From a virus, in the IMG/VR virus record IMGVR_UViG_3300030339_001052, positions 62,001 through 126,000 of that record: a DNA stretch of 64,000 nt. The stretch is one strand, 5' to 3'. Below the pieces are notes generated by a model. It had not been told where the DNA came from and did no database searches. It saw only the letters and a program-made list of their open reading frames with translations. Shown here in pieces: positions 35,494 to 43,183 of this stretch; within the stretch, counting starts at the first letter, position 1; the number at the start of each line of letters is the position of its first letter. Both the position numbers and the translations under genes were made by a program.

Positions 35494-35871
35494 ATGAAAA
35501 TAATAGAAGGAATATCTTATTACCCTATCACATTACACTATTTAATTGAAATAGATAAAACAATCCCAGTAGATAAATACAAGCCAGCATCGTATGATCA
35601 GTGGATAATGCTTAAAGAATTGGAACCAACTAAATTTGGATATGATTACCAACTTTATATTAATCTTAAAGAAAAAGAATTTAATGAAGAAGTAGAATCA
35701 TTAAAAAACTGTGCCTTTAAATTAGAAACTATCACGATAGCAATAGACATTAGAGTAGTTGAAACAATTGAAAAACTTAAAAATAAAATAAAAGAAATTG
35801 AAACCAACGTTCTTTTTAATAGATGGTTGAATCCAATCGAAGTTAAGGATTTATTAACTCTACAATTATAA
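35494..35871 (+). CDS. Hypothetical protein, 125 aa
   Basis: Soluble, with a Tyr/Pro-rich first third and a C-terminal helical part (ETIEKLKNKIKEIE, coiled-coil-like). 3 bp before the methylase gene. Not recognised. Confidence 0.5.
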   Translation: MKIIEGISYYPITLHYLIEIDKTIPVDKYKPASYDQWIMLKELEPTKFGYDYQLYINLKEKEFNEEVESLKNCAFKLETITIAIDIRVVETIEKLKNKIKEIETNVLFNRWLNPIEVKDLLTLQL

Positions 35872-35874
35872 AAT

Positions 35875-36390
35875 ATGAAATACGACGTAATTTACGCAGA
35901 TCCAGCCTGGCAGTATAGTTTTTCAAAATCAACAAGTAGATCGATTGAGAAAAATTACCCAACAATGACAGTCGATGAAATATGTGCTTTAAATGTGCCT
36001 TCAGCTGATAATTCAGTTCTCTATTTGTGGGCAACAGCTCCAAAATTGCTTGAGGCCTTAAAAGTCATAGAAGCCTGGGGATTTACATACAAAACGCAGG
36101 CCGTTTGGGATAAAGAAATAAAAGGTATGGGCTATTGGTTTCGTGGTCAACATGAGATACTAATTGTTGCCACAAAGGGTCATTTTTCACCCCCTGAACC
36201 AAGTGTCAGAGATAGCAGTGTAATACGCGAGAAACGAACGAAACACAGTAAAAAACCATTAATTGTACGCGAAATGATTGAAAAATGGTTTCCAAACGCT
36301 AATAGATTGGAGATGTTTGCTCGGACCACAGCTGAAAATTGGAGTTCGTGGGGCAATGAAATTGAAGGAGGGGTTGAAATTGGAGATTAA
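35875..36390 (+). CDS. MT-A70 family adenine methyltransferase, 171 aa
   Basis: Fits the short bacterial and phage MT-A70 type: an N-terminal VIYADPAWQYSF, whose DPAW replaces DPPW as the catalytic motif (residues 8-11), then LYLWATAPKL, GFTYKTQAVWDK, GYWFRGQHEILIVATKG and a closing RLEMFARTTAENWSSWGNE with the AdoMet-binding loop. It would make N6-methyladenine in DNA or RNA. It overlaps the next methylase gene by 11 bp. Confidence 0.85.
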   Translation: MKYDVIYADPAWQYSFSKSTSRSIEKNYPTMTVDEICALNVPSADNSVLYLWATAPKLLEALKVIEAWGFTYKTQAVWDKEIKGMGYWFRGQHEILIVATKGHFSPPEPSVRDSSVIREKRTKHSKKPLIVREMIEKWFPNANRLEMFARTTAENWSSWGNEIEGGVEIGD

Positions 36391-37159
36391 CAAAAACTAT
36401 AATGAAGATTGTTTAGAAACAATGTCACACATGTCAAACGAATTTATTGATTTAACAATAACATCGCCACCATATGATAAATTAAGGACATATAATGGAT
36501 ATTGTTTTGATTTTGAAAATGTAGCTAAAGAATTATATAGAGTTACAAAAGTTGGTGGAGTTGTAGTTTGGATAGTTGGTGATGCAACAATTAAAGGTAG
36601 TGAATCTGGAACATCGTTTAAACAGGCATTATACTTTATGCAATGTGGTTTTAATTTGCATGATACAATGATATATGAGAAACCTCCGCGTGGGGCTTGT
36701 GGAAATAACAAATCGTATTGGCAGGCTTTTGAGTATATGTTTGTATTTTCCAAGGGTAAAATCGGAACCATAAATCTACTTCTCGACAGAGAAAACAAAG
36801 AGTCCAGAAATGGAGACAATGGGACTAAGAGATTAATAGATGGAACTCTTAAACAGGTTTCTCGTGGTGGATATGGTGAGTTTGGCAGAAGAACTAATAT
36901 ATGGAAGTATAAAGTGGGAAAAGGTAAAAGCAGCTTAGATGAAGTTGCATTTCAACACCCTGCTATTTTCCCAGAACAATTAGCTAACGATCATATAGTC
37001 AGTTGGTCTAACGAAGGGGATTTAGTCTACGATCCTTTTATGGGAAGTGGAACGACTGCTAAAATGGCAATTAAAAATAATAGAGATTGGATTGGAAGCG
37101 AAATATCAAGCGAATATTGTGATATAATTAATAAACGTATAGAAAAATATGAACAATGA
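36380..37159 (+). CDS. Site-specific DNA methyltransferase (N4/N6, TSPPY type), 259 aa
   Basis: The catalytic motif TSPPYDKLRTYNGY lies about 25 residues from the start and the AdoMet motif DPFMGSGTTAKMAI near residue 222, so the order is catalytic first, the usual beta-class layout. The TTG start 36380 is preferred because AAGGAGGGG (36365-36373) lies 6 bp upstream and EINKNYNEDC is the usual family start; ATG 36356 is an alternative. It is adjacent to the MT-A70 gene and has no restriction partner, so it is probably self-protective. Confidence 0.82.
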   Translation: MEINKNYNEDCLETMSHMSNEFIDLTITSPPYDKLRTYNGYCFDFENVAKELYRVTKVGGVVVWIVGDATIKGSESGTSFKQALYFMQCGFNLHDTMIYEKPPRGACGNNKSYWQAFEYMFVFSKGKIGTINLLLDRENKESRNGDNGTKRLIDGTLKQVSRGGYGEFGRRTNIWKYKVGKGKSSLDEVAFQHPAIFPEQLANDHIVSWSNEGDLVYDPFMGSGTTAKMAIKNNRDWIGSEISSEYCDIINKRIEKYEQ

Positions 37160-37337
37160 AAACTATTTAGGAAGCCAACAGGCTATTGAAGATGAAATAA
37201 ACGAACGTTACGATGAAATGGAAAGTTATTGTAAACAACAGGAAAATGAATACTTCAAAGAATGTTATCTTGATATGCAAAACGAATACTATAAAGAACA
37301 AGAGGAAGAATACTATAAATACTTAAAAAATGTATAA
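37149..37337 (+). CDS. Hypothetical acidic protein, 62 aa
   Basis: Very rich in Glu and Tyr (YYKEQEEEYYKYL), helical throughout. Overlaps the methylase by 11 bp and the next frame by 8 bp. Not recognised. Confidence 0.5.
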   Translation: MNNENYLGSQQAIEDEINERYDEMESYCKQQENEYFKECYLDMQNEYYKEQEEEYYKYLKNV

Positions 37338-37542
37338 CATAGAAGACGAAAATTTATTAGCTTGGTATTATTAAGGGTTTAGAGATAAATCATATGGAAA
37401 AACAACAGTAGAGTCAAATATTGAACTTGAAAATGTAGCTTATAGGTTTGGTGTATCATTATTACTTGGGTCTGAATATATGGGTATTGATGATTTTCCG
37501 AATAGTGATGAAATTTTAAAATTAATAAAAAATGGAAAATAA
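37330..37542 (+). pseudogene. Small gene with an in-frame TAA after codon 14
   Basis: ATG 37330 reads MYNIEDENLLAWYY, then TAA at 37372, then the same frame continues GFRDKSYGKTTVESNIELEN... to TAA 37540. Intact relatives I recall have YY followed by a charged residue and GF, so one GAA/AAA to TAA change is likely. The part after the stop ends in a helical GIDDFPNSDEILKLI. If not a sequencing error it is a recent pseudogene. Confidence 0.6.
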
Positions 37543-37780
37543 AATAATGGAGTCACTTATCGAAAAGCTAGGTAATTCAAAAGTAACATTCGGATTAAGA
37601 GATTCACAAATAACATATATTGAAGATGAGTTAAAACGGTTTGGAAGCCGTGAAATTAATGCTAAATATGTTAAATATATTTGGGAAAAGTTAGGTACTG
37701 AGTTATACTGGGAGCCACTTACACTTGCATTAACATATTTTGAATATTTAGATAAAAAAGAACTTATTAAAAAATTTTAA
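37532..37780 (+). CDS. Hypothetical protein, 82 aa
   Basis: Helical with conserved-looking aromatic patches (YIWEKLGTELYWEPLTLALTY, shortened). Starts inside the end of the previous frame. Not recognised. Confidence 0.5.
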   Translation: MENKIMESLIEKLGNSKVTFGLRDSQITYIEDELKRFGSREINAKYVKYIWEKLGTELYWEPLTLALTYFEYLDKKELIKKF

Positions 37781-37797
37781 TAAATAAAATACTAATT

Positions 37798-38262
37798 ATG
37801 AAACAAGAAATCACATATCAATTTAACGGCATAACAATCAATGACCAACATTTTATAAGCTTAAGTGAAATCATCGAAAAATGTAACTTAGAAAAAATTA
37901 AGTTAGATAATTTACGACTTTTAAAAATGGAGTGGAGAGGTTGGAGAGGTTTTAGTGAGGGTATTATTGAAAGAATAGTTTTACCAGCATCAAACATAGA
38001 GACAATTTTAAAATACATTATAGGGAAAACCATCTATTTTGGTGAAATCGCGGGTAAACATTCGGATGTATATAACACACTTGATGAAAACGATATTGAA
38101 ATAATTGATGATCCAAAAATAATAGTTGATTTTATGAGTAAATATCCAGATGGACACGAATACAACCATTCTTTTCTACATCATTTTAGCGATAAAGCAT
38201 ATGATGAGGTATATGAGGATATGGGTGAAGAACAAATTGTGGAATTTAACAATTGTTATTAA
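37798..38262 (+). CDS. Hypothetical protein, 154 aa
   Basis: Alpha/beta, with an early FNGITINDQHFISLSEI, a MEWRGWRGFSEGIIERI loop near residues 42-58 and an acidic C-terminal half rich in His. Soluble. Not recognised. Confidence 0.5.
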   Translation: MKQEITYQFNGITINDQHFISLSEIIEKCNLEKIKLDNLRLLKMEWRGWRGFSEGIIERIVLPASNIETILKYIIGKTIYFGEIAGKHSDVYNTLDENDIEIIDDPKIIVDFMSKYPDGHEYNHSFLHHFSDKAYDEVYEDMGEEQIVEFNNCY

Positions 38263-38270
38263 TTTAAAAT

Positions 38271-38495
38271 ATGGGAAATAAATATGATTATGATAAAACA
38301 ATTGATTTAGGCTGGGAAACATTTTTGGAAGATATGAAAGTTTTCCCATATTTGGAGGATACGACTGATGAACATAAATTAAACGTTGAGAATCTTGTCA
38401 AATCTTTTGAAGAATTTGATGTGTGGTATAATAAAGTAATAAAATTAAAATTAGAAAGTGGTCATTCGGATACTTCATTAATAGGTTTAAAATAA
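38271..38495 (+). CDS. Hypothetical acidic protein, 74 aa
   Basis: Acidic, helical, one Trp pair (WETFLEDM, DVWYNKVI). Spacing of 8 and 3 bp to its neighbours suggests one transcript. Not recognised. Confidence 0.5.
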   Translation: MGNKYDYDKTIDLGWETFLEDMKVFPYLEDTTDEHKLNVENLVKSFEEFDVWYNKVIKLKLESGHSDTSLIGLK

Positions 38496-38498
38496 ATT

Positions 38499-38879
38499 AT
38501 GAAAACAGTACCATTTACAAAAGAAGAGGAAAAATTAATTAGGAAGTGGAGAAGAAAGATTAATTATGGGTTTAACGGAATACCAATATCAGAAAGTCTA
38601 TTTTTGGCTATCCATTGTGAAAATATGTATAATAAAATTATTGGTGAAAATCGGAATGATTTTAGTTTATTTTACGAAGTAATATTATCTCTTAAGTTAT
38701 TATATATGCATTATTATTCTAAAGAGCCTAATTTAGAAAAATATTTAGAATTTTTTATACCAAGATATGATTTAGTAAAAGATAAAATAGATCGACCACA
38801 TTATATTGATACAGCTGCTTGCCTGGAATGGGGTTCAGCAGAATTATATTATAATACAGTAATTAAAAAAAATAATTAA
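38499..38879 (+). CDS. Hypothetical helical protein, 126 aa
   Basis: Basic N-terminal end (KEEEKLIRKWRRKI), then mostly helical with many Tyr and Leu. Not recognised. Last gene in a tight run. Confidence 0.5.
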   Translation: MKTVPFTKEEEKLIRKWRRKINYGFNGIPISESLFLAIHCENMYNKIIGENRNDFSLFYEVILSLKLLYMHYYSKEPNLEKYLEFFIPRYDLVKDKIDRPHYIDTAACLEWGSAELYYNTVIKKNN

Positions 38880-38944
38880 ATAGTTTAATATAACCACCAG
38901 AACTATATTAATAATATAGTTACAGAAACTAATATAAACTAAAT

Positions 38945-39304
38945 ATGAAAAAATGTAAATTAACAATACCACCAGGACAGGAATGGATAGTACTAATCGA
39001 TGATGAAGAAGCATTAGCTAACCCAGGGGAAATATTTTTAACATTTATTAAACCATGTAATGACAAAACATGTTTTAATGAGATAAGTGGATGGATTAAT
39101 AGTTACTGGCCAGGATATATATTCAGCAAACGAAAGGAAGGAGTTCCATACAAACGAGACGTTGCTAAAAATGTTCAATTAGAAGATTATGAGACTGAAA
39201 ATAAGAATAAAATAGTTTTTAATAATGCATATTTTAATAATGCTCATAAATTTTCTTTAGATAAACCGATGTTAATAGTATATGATTACTATATTTATAT
39301 GTAA
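38945..39304 (+). CDS. Hypothetical protein, 119 aa
   Basis: Beta-rich start (KLTIPPGQEWIVLIDDEE), two Cys in the middle, no membrane segment. A 65-bp non-coding gap before it holds nothing I can name. Not recognised. Confidence 0.5.
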   Translation: MKKCKLTIPPGQEWIVLIDDEEALANPGEIFLTFIKPCNDKTCFNEISGWINSYWPGYIFSKRKEGVPYKRDVAKNVQLEDYETENKNKIVFNNAYFNNAHKFSLDKPMLIVYDYYIYM

Positions 39305-39320
39305 AAAATAAAAATTTTCG

Positions 39321-39337
39321 CTATTTATAATAGAATA
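39321..39337 (+). promoter_or_regulatory. Second-class promoter candidate (CTATTTATAATAGAATA)
   Basis: Same core as at 7503 with one G change. It lies 124 bp before the zinc-ribbon protein gene, so the transcript would carry a long leader that includes the paired element at 39366. Confidence 0.45.
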
Positions 39338-39365
39338 ATAAAATTGAAACCTTGTGATTGAAAAG

Positions 39366-39417
39366 CTAACGTATAAAATATTAATTTTGGTGCGTTAAGT
39401 TGGGGTGATAATCCAAC
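39366..39417 (+). promoter_or_regulatory. Structured leader element, copy A of a two-copy motif
   Basis: A weak stem (TAACG 39367-39371 with CGTTA 39393-39397) and a second hairpin GTTGG/CCAAC (39399-39403, 39413-39417). Its loop AAATATTAATTTTGGTG matches AAATATGATTTTTGGTG of the element at 40430-40484 at 15 of 17 positions. Confidence 0.5.
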
Positions 39418-39461
39418 AATTAGTTTTTCAAATAAAATAATAAATAAAAATAATAAGGAAA

Positions 39462-40334
39462 ATGATTACAAATTCCAAAACAATGGGTAATGCTTGTCCA
39501 GTCGCATATATTGCAGCAAATAAGCAGCGGATTAAACAATATGTTAATAATGTTGTTTACCTGAAGAATAAAAACAATTTCGAAATTGAGTTGTTTAATC
39601 CAACACAATTCAAAGTTCTCGCCACGATTGAACTAAATGGGGTTTCAATAGGCTCTGGAATCATTTTAAGGCCAGCAGAGCGAGTTTTTCTTGAAAGGTA
39701 TATAAATGAACCTAAAAAGTTTTTATTTGAAACCTATGGGGTAGAAGGTGAAAACAACGAAGTTATTAAAGCAATAGAAAAGAATGGATTGGTAAGGGTT
39801 AAATTCTATAAAGAATCTATTTTCGCACCAAATATTTCTTGGGGTTCTTTCGAAATTCCAGAAAGAATAATATATGGTGGTCCGCACATAGAAGATAATA
39901 TTACTTGGCTTGATGGCTCAAAATTGACAAATTTTAATCCTTTATTTGGCAGTGCGATAACAACAAGTGCCAGTTGTTATTATAATTCAACAGGATATAA
40001 TGTGGAAATGGGATGTCAAGAACCTAACGGTACGTTAACCGTATCAGGTAATTTAATTTTTAATTCATCAACGGGTGGCCAATCAACCAATTCATTACAT
40101 TCTAAAAAATCAATTGAAACTGGGAGGGTTGGAGAAGGTTCTGATTCTGACCAGAGATTTAACACTGTCGATACCAAATTTGAGATGTTTCATACTTGGA
40201 GTAGTGAGTGGAAACTATTACCAGAATCAAGGAAATTGGTGGTAGCCGAAGATTTGGTTCTTTTTTGTTCTGGGTGTGGTCGACGCTTTAAAACAAAAGA
40301 ACGCTTTTGTCCATCCTGTGGATCTAAAAAATAA
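39462..40334 (+). CDS. Probable virion-associated protein with a C-terminal zinc ribbon, 290 aa
   Basis: Residues 10-120 are beta-rich (VVYLKNKNNFEIELFNPT, IELNGVSIGSGIILRPAERV) and recall a protein seen in several large phages. The middle is Ser/Thr/Asn/Gly-rich. The last 30 residues are a clear zinc ribbon: FCSGCGRRFKTKERFCPSCG. It stands alone between a long leader and a strong terminator, which fits high, separate expression. The virion role is inferred. Confidence 0.6.
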   Translation: MITNSKTMGNACPVAYIAANKQRIKQYVNNVVYLKNKNNFEIELFNPTQFKVLATIELNGVSIGSGIILRPAERVFLERYINEPKKFLFETYGVEGENNEVIKAIEKNGLVRVKFYKESIFAPNISWGSFEIPERIIYGGPHIEDNITWLDGSKLTNFNPLFGSAITTSASCYYNSTGYNVEMGCQEPNGTLTVSGNLIFNSSTGGQSTNSLHSKKSIETGRVGEGSDSDQRFNTVDTKFEMFHTWSSEWKLLPESRKLVVAEDLVLFCSGCGRRFKTKERFCPSCGSKK

Positions 40335-40376
40335 ATAAAATATATATTATCAATTACAAGGTTTAAATAAATTAAA

Positions 40377-40419
40377 AAATGGCTACTGAAATATAAAATT
40401 TTCGGTAGCCATTTATTTT
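40377..40419 (+). terminator. Strong terminator at the convergent junction
   Basis: 15-bp arms AAATGGCTACTGAAA (40377-40391) and TTTCGGTAGCCATTT (40400-40414), one G-T pair, then a T run. Confidence 0.88.
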
Positions 40420-40429
40420 TTTATTATTG

Positions 40430-40484
40430 TTGGTAAAACCCAACGTTAAATATGATTTTTGGTGTTAATGTTGGGTTAAACCAA
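40430..40484. repeat. 20-bp-stem hairpin, copy B of the two-copy motif
   Basis: Arms at 40430-40449 and 40465-40484 match at 18 of 20 positions (TTGGTAAAACCCAACG side and its complement). The 15-nt loop contains the TTTTTGGTG shared with the leader element at 39366. Confidence 0.75.
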
Positions 40485-40501
40485 TGTTATTATCAACATA
40501 T

Positions 40502-40536
40502 TTGCATTGTTATCATATGCTGTGATAATGGTGCAA
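40502..40536. terminator. Third hairpin of the junction, downstream of the minus-strand cca gene
   Basis: TTGCATTGTTATCA (40502-40515) pairs with TGATAATGGTGCAA (40523-40536), 12 of 14 positions plus G-T pairs. It lies 11 bp after the end of the minus gene. There is no long T run on the minus side, so its termination role is uncertain. Confidence 0.5.
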
Positions 40537-40547
40537 AAACTATGATA

Positions 40548-41972
40548 TTATAGGTATTTATTTATTAATTCCAATGCTTCATCTTTTGTTAAATCTGGAT
40601 TTTCATACCAGGCATCTTGAATAACATCTAATAGTTCACCCATAAAAGGTGATGGCTTAACACCTAATCCAATTAGGTCACTCCCATTAATTGGTAAGTT
40701 TCTATTTGAATTATTTATTTTAGAAGATAAATTATCAATTCTATCTCTAAGAATACCTATTTGATTAGGCATTGATGCTTCAGCTGTATGCGATATATTA
40801 TCGGCGTGAATCAAGTCCAAAACCTGTTCGATATTATCACCAACAGTAGCTTTAAACTTTCGTAATGTTTTATCTAATAATTTATTTCCGTCATCACCGC
40901 CTTGTTTTAAATACATATGATTTTTAACTCCGCAAGCAACTATATCGATTATATCATTAGAATATTTTAAACGACTCATTATAGATCGCACTAATACTTC
41001 ACTTTCTTTCTCATGCCCCAAGAAATGAACTTCACCATTTTCGTCTATCGTTTTAGTAATAACCTTACCAATATCATGAAATAAAGCCATTAACCTTGTT
41101 TCCAAAACAGGAGGAGTATTATCCAGTACAGACATAGTATGTCCGAATACATCATTAATATGATATTTATTTTGTTTCATCCCAATAGTAGGGATTAACT
41201 CTTCAACAATATAAGGTAATAGCCCAGTAACTTTCAATAACCGAATACCTTTAGCTGGATTATCAAATAATAATATTTTATTTAATTCGTCAGAAATACG
41301 TTCATTTGAAATATTATTTAACAAATATGCATTGTTTCTCATTACACGAATAGTATCTAAATCCAACTTGAAATTATATTTAACTGTAAACCGAACTGCG
41401 CGAAGCATTCTTAACCCATCCTGTTTAAATATTTCATCTGCATTTGATGTTGTTCGGATGATACCATTTTTAATATCATCGATACCATAACCAGTTAAAT
41501 CAAGTATTTCATTTGTTGAAACATTTTTTAGTAAAGAGTTGATTGTCAGATCACGACGAGAAACATCCACCTTTAAATCACCACCTACCACATCTGGTTT
41601 TCTTGAGTTAATATTATTATATGCTTCAGCCCTTGGAGCAACAAATTCTAAATCAATATTTGGTAAATTGAATACATTGTTATTTAAAGATAATTTTGAA
41701 GTTCCAAAACGTGGATAAATAACAGGATTTGAGTCCTCTTTATAATTGCCCAACTTGTTAGCAAGCCAAAATGAAAAGTTAATACCAGCATTGATATCTC
41801 CGTTAACTACAAAGTCAAGATCTTTAGCTGCCTTTCCCATCAACTCATCTCTCACTGCCCCGCCCGCCAAATAGATATTATTATCGTATTCGGTTCCAGC
41901 TATAAGATTTTTTAGGAAATCCAAGACTTCTTGTTCAAGTGTTCCTTCGGTTAAAACTTTTTTAATACTCAT
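40548..41972 (-). CDS. cca: CCA tRNA nucleotidyltransferase with an HD domain, 474 aa
   Basis: Polymerase-beta-type head: LAGGAVRDELMG (residues 35-46) with DLD 51-53 as metal-binding residues, then RRDLTINSLLKN, the RNA-binding DGLRMLRAVRF and an HD domain with ALFHDIGKVI and GHEKESEVL. The enzyme adds or repairs the CCA end of tRNAs. In a phage it could restore tRNAs damaged by host defence nucleases. It overlaps the metalloprotease gene by 4 bp. Confidence 0.88.
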   Translation of the reverse strand: MSIKKVLTEGTLEQEVLDFLKNLIAGTEYDNNIYLAGGAVRDELMGKAAKDLDFVVNGDINAGINFSFWLANKLGNYKEDSNPVIYPRFGTSKLSLNNNVFNLPNIDLEFVAPRAEAYNNINSRKPDVVGGDLKVDVSRRDLTINSLLKNVSTNEILDLTGYGIDDIKNGIIRTTSNADEIFKQDGLRMLRAVRFTVKYNFKLDLDTIRVMRNNAYLLNNISNERISDELNKILLFDNPAKGIRLLKVTGLLPYIVEELIPTIGMKQNKYHINDVFGHTMSVLDNTPPVLETRLMALFHDIGKVITKTIDENGEVHFLGHEKESEVLVRSIMSRLKYSNDIIDIVACGVKNHMYLKQGGDDGNKLLDKTLRKFKATVGDNIEQVLDLIHADNISHTAEASMPNQIGILRDRIDNLSSKINNSNRNLPINGSDLIGLGVKPSPFMGELLDVIQDAWYENPDLTKDEALELINKYL

Positions 41973-43066
41973 CTTATTAGTTTATTTTTAAATTGTTTCT
42001 TAATTTCAGTCATTTGGTCATTCGTCCCAAAAATCAATTTATTTAGGACATCTTTGTAATTAGATGAAATCCTATTATCAAGTTCGGAGTATACCATTGG
42101 TAAATATTCCTTCAATATACTTGGGACTGCGAAATAATGCATAAAATTTTCGGCAAACACCTCACTATGTTTACCAATATAATAGGAGCTACTGGCGTAA
42201 GTGATTGTTTTTGCATAACCCTCGTATTCACCTGAGATTCTGTGATCAAAATGGTGGCCAATCTCATGTATTAATGTATCAAGATCGATTATATTAGGTA
42301 CTGTTATAATGCCAGCAACGTAATCAGCAAAATTACCTGGGCCGCCATCATATTCCCTTCTCTCAACTTTAAAATCAAAAATTTTTGATAGGTATTCAAC
42401 ATCCTCAACACTTGCAATTTTACCAGAAAGTTTCATAGCTGGAAATTCTCTTAATTGGAATATTCTATAGGCATATTTAACATAATTATCAAAGCTCATA
42501 AAATCATTCTTCTCTTTAATATTTTCTAAACTTGCATTATCTATAAATGACTGGTCCAAATCAACCGAATCGTAATCTATACCAAATTTATCTTTTAATA
42601 CTTGTTTATATTTTCCATATCTTTCATTATTTGGATCTATTGAAATAATATCAATATACTGTTGTGCTTCCTCGTTATCCGATTCGAACCGAGATTCATT
42701 TATAGTTAACAACCCACTAAATTTATTAAAATTTTCTTTCATTTCAGTTAAACCCTCCGATTTTTCACCATCAAGTTCCTTTTGCGCCCAATTTTTTGGT
42801 TTCGAAGCTGTATAATAATCCAAGTTTTCTATTAAATGTTGTAATGCAATTATTTTCTGGAACTGAGTGTCCTCTAACGTATGCTCACGCTCTATTTGCT
42901 GCCCTATTTTGAGACTTTTTAATACATCCTTATCATCTACGTCATTTAACTCCGCAATGAGCGATATAGCCTTTGAAATCATTTTTTCAATATAGACCTG
43001 GTGAACTCCATTCTTCTTTGAATTAAAAATCGAATATAAGTAGTCAACTATTTCTTCTTTTGTCAT
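41969..43066 (-). CDS. Putative zinc metalloprotease, 365 aa
   Basis: The metal site is HEIGHHFDH near residue 260, preceded by a NIIDLDTL strand. A downstream SEVFAENFMHYFAVP provides a likely third ligand Glu. The N-terminal 200 residues are helical and unassigned. The frame is open to 43168, but that part covers a promoter and a hairpin, so ATG 43066 (MTKEEIVDYL) is chosen. It could process virion proteins or attack a host target. Stop overlaps the cca start by 4 bp. Confidence 0.68.
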   Translation of the reverse strand: MTKEEIVDYLYSIFNSKKNGVHQVYIEKMISKAISLIAELNDVDDKDVLKSLKIGQQIEREHTLEDTQFQKIIALQHLIENLDYYTASKPKNWAQKELDGEKSEGLTEMKENFNKFSGLLTINESRFESDNEEAQQYIDIISIDPNNERYGKYKQVLKDKFGIDYDSVDLDQSFIDNASLENIKEKNDFMSFDNYVKYAYRIFQLREFPAMKLSGKIASVEDVEYLSKIFDFKVERREYDGGPGNFADYVAGIITVPNIIDLDTLIHEIGHHFDHRISGEYEGYAKTITYASSSYYIGKHSEVFAENFMHYFAVPSILKEYLPMVYSELDNRISSNYKDVLNKLIFGTNDQMTEIKKQFKNKLIR

Positions 43067-43080
43067 AATAATGATTGGTA

Positions 43081-43097
43081 TATGTTTATATAAATAG
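43081..43097 (-). promoter_or_regulatory. Second-class promoter candidate
   Basis: Minus-strand CTATTTATATAAACATA, 14 bp upstream of ATG 43066, inside the leader of the class-one promoter at 43138. The gene may therefore have two start sites. Confidence 0.4.
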
Positions 43098-43108
43098 TCA
43101 TGAAATAG

Positions 43109-43136
43109 AAAAAGATACCTTTTTAGGGTATCTTTT
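43109..43136 (-). terminator. Terminator hairpin overlapping a transcription start
   Basis: On the minus strand AAAGATACC and GGTATCTTT (43135-43127 and 43119-43111) form a 9-bp stem followed by T. It can stop read-through from the cassette-2 gene, while transcripts started at the promoter 43138-43168 begin inside the first arm. Confidence 0.6.
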
Positions 43137-43137
43137 G

Positions 43138-43168
43138 CAAATGTAGTGGAAATTTTTAATTTCGACAA
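43138..43168 (-). promoter_or_regulatory. Bacteroidota-type promoter on the minus strand
   Basis: Minus-strand TTG (43168-43166) and TACATTTG (43145-43138), 20 bp apart. It drives the metalloprotease and cca genes. Confidence 0.72.
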
Positions 43169-43183
43169 ATAAATTAACTTATG

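Noticed and set aside
36397-36819. Minus-strand open frame of 140 codons inside the TSPPY methylase
   Set aside because: Shadow of a gene with clear catalytic motifs on the other strand.
6767-37542. A reassigned TAA codon, suggested by two in-frame TAA codons
   Set aside because: Nearly all genes here end in TAA at sensible lengths next to the following start, so TAA is a working stop; local mutation is simpler.
43067-43168. N-terminal extension of the metalloprotease to 43168
   Set aside because: The extension covers a promoter, its start site and a hairpin, so it cannot be translated from that promoter.
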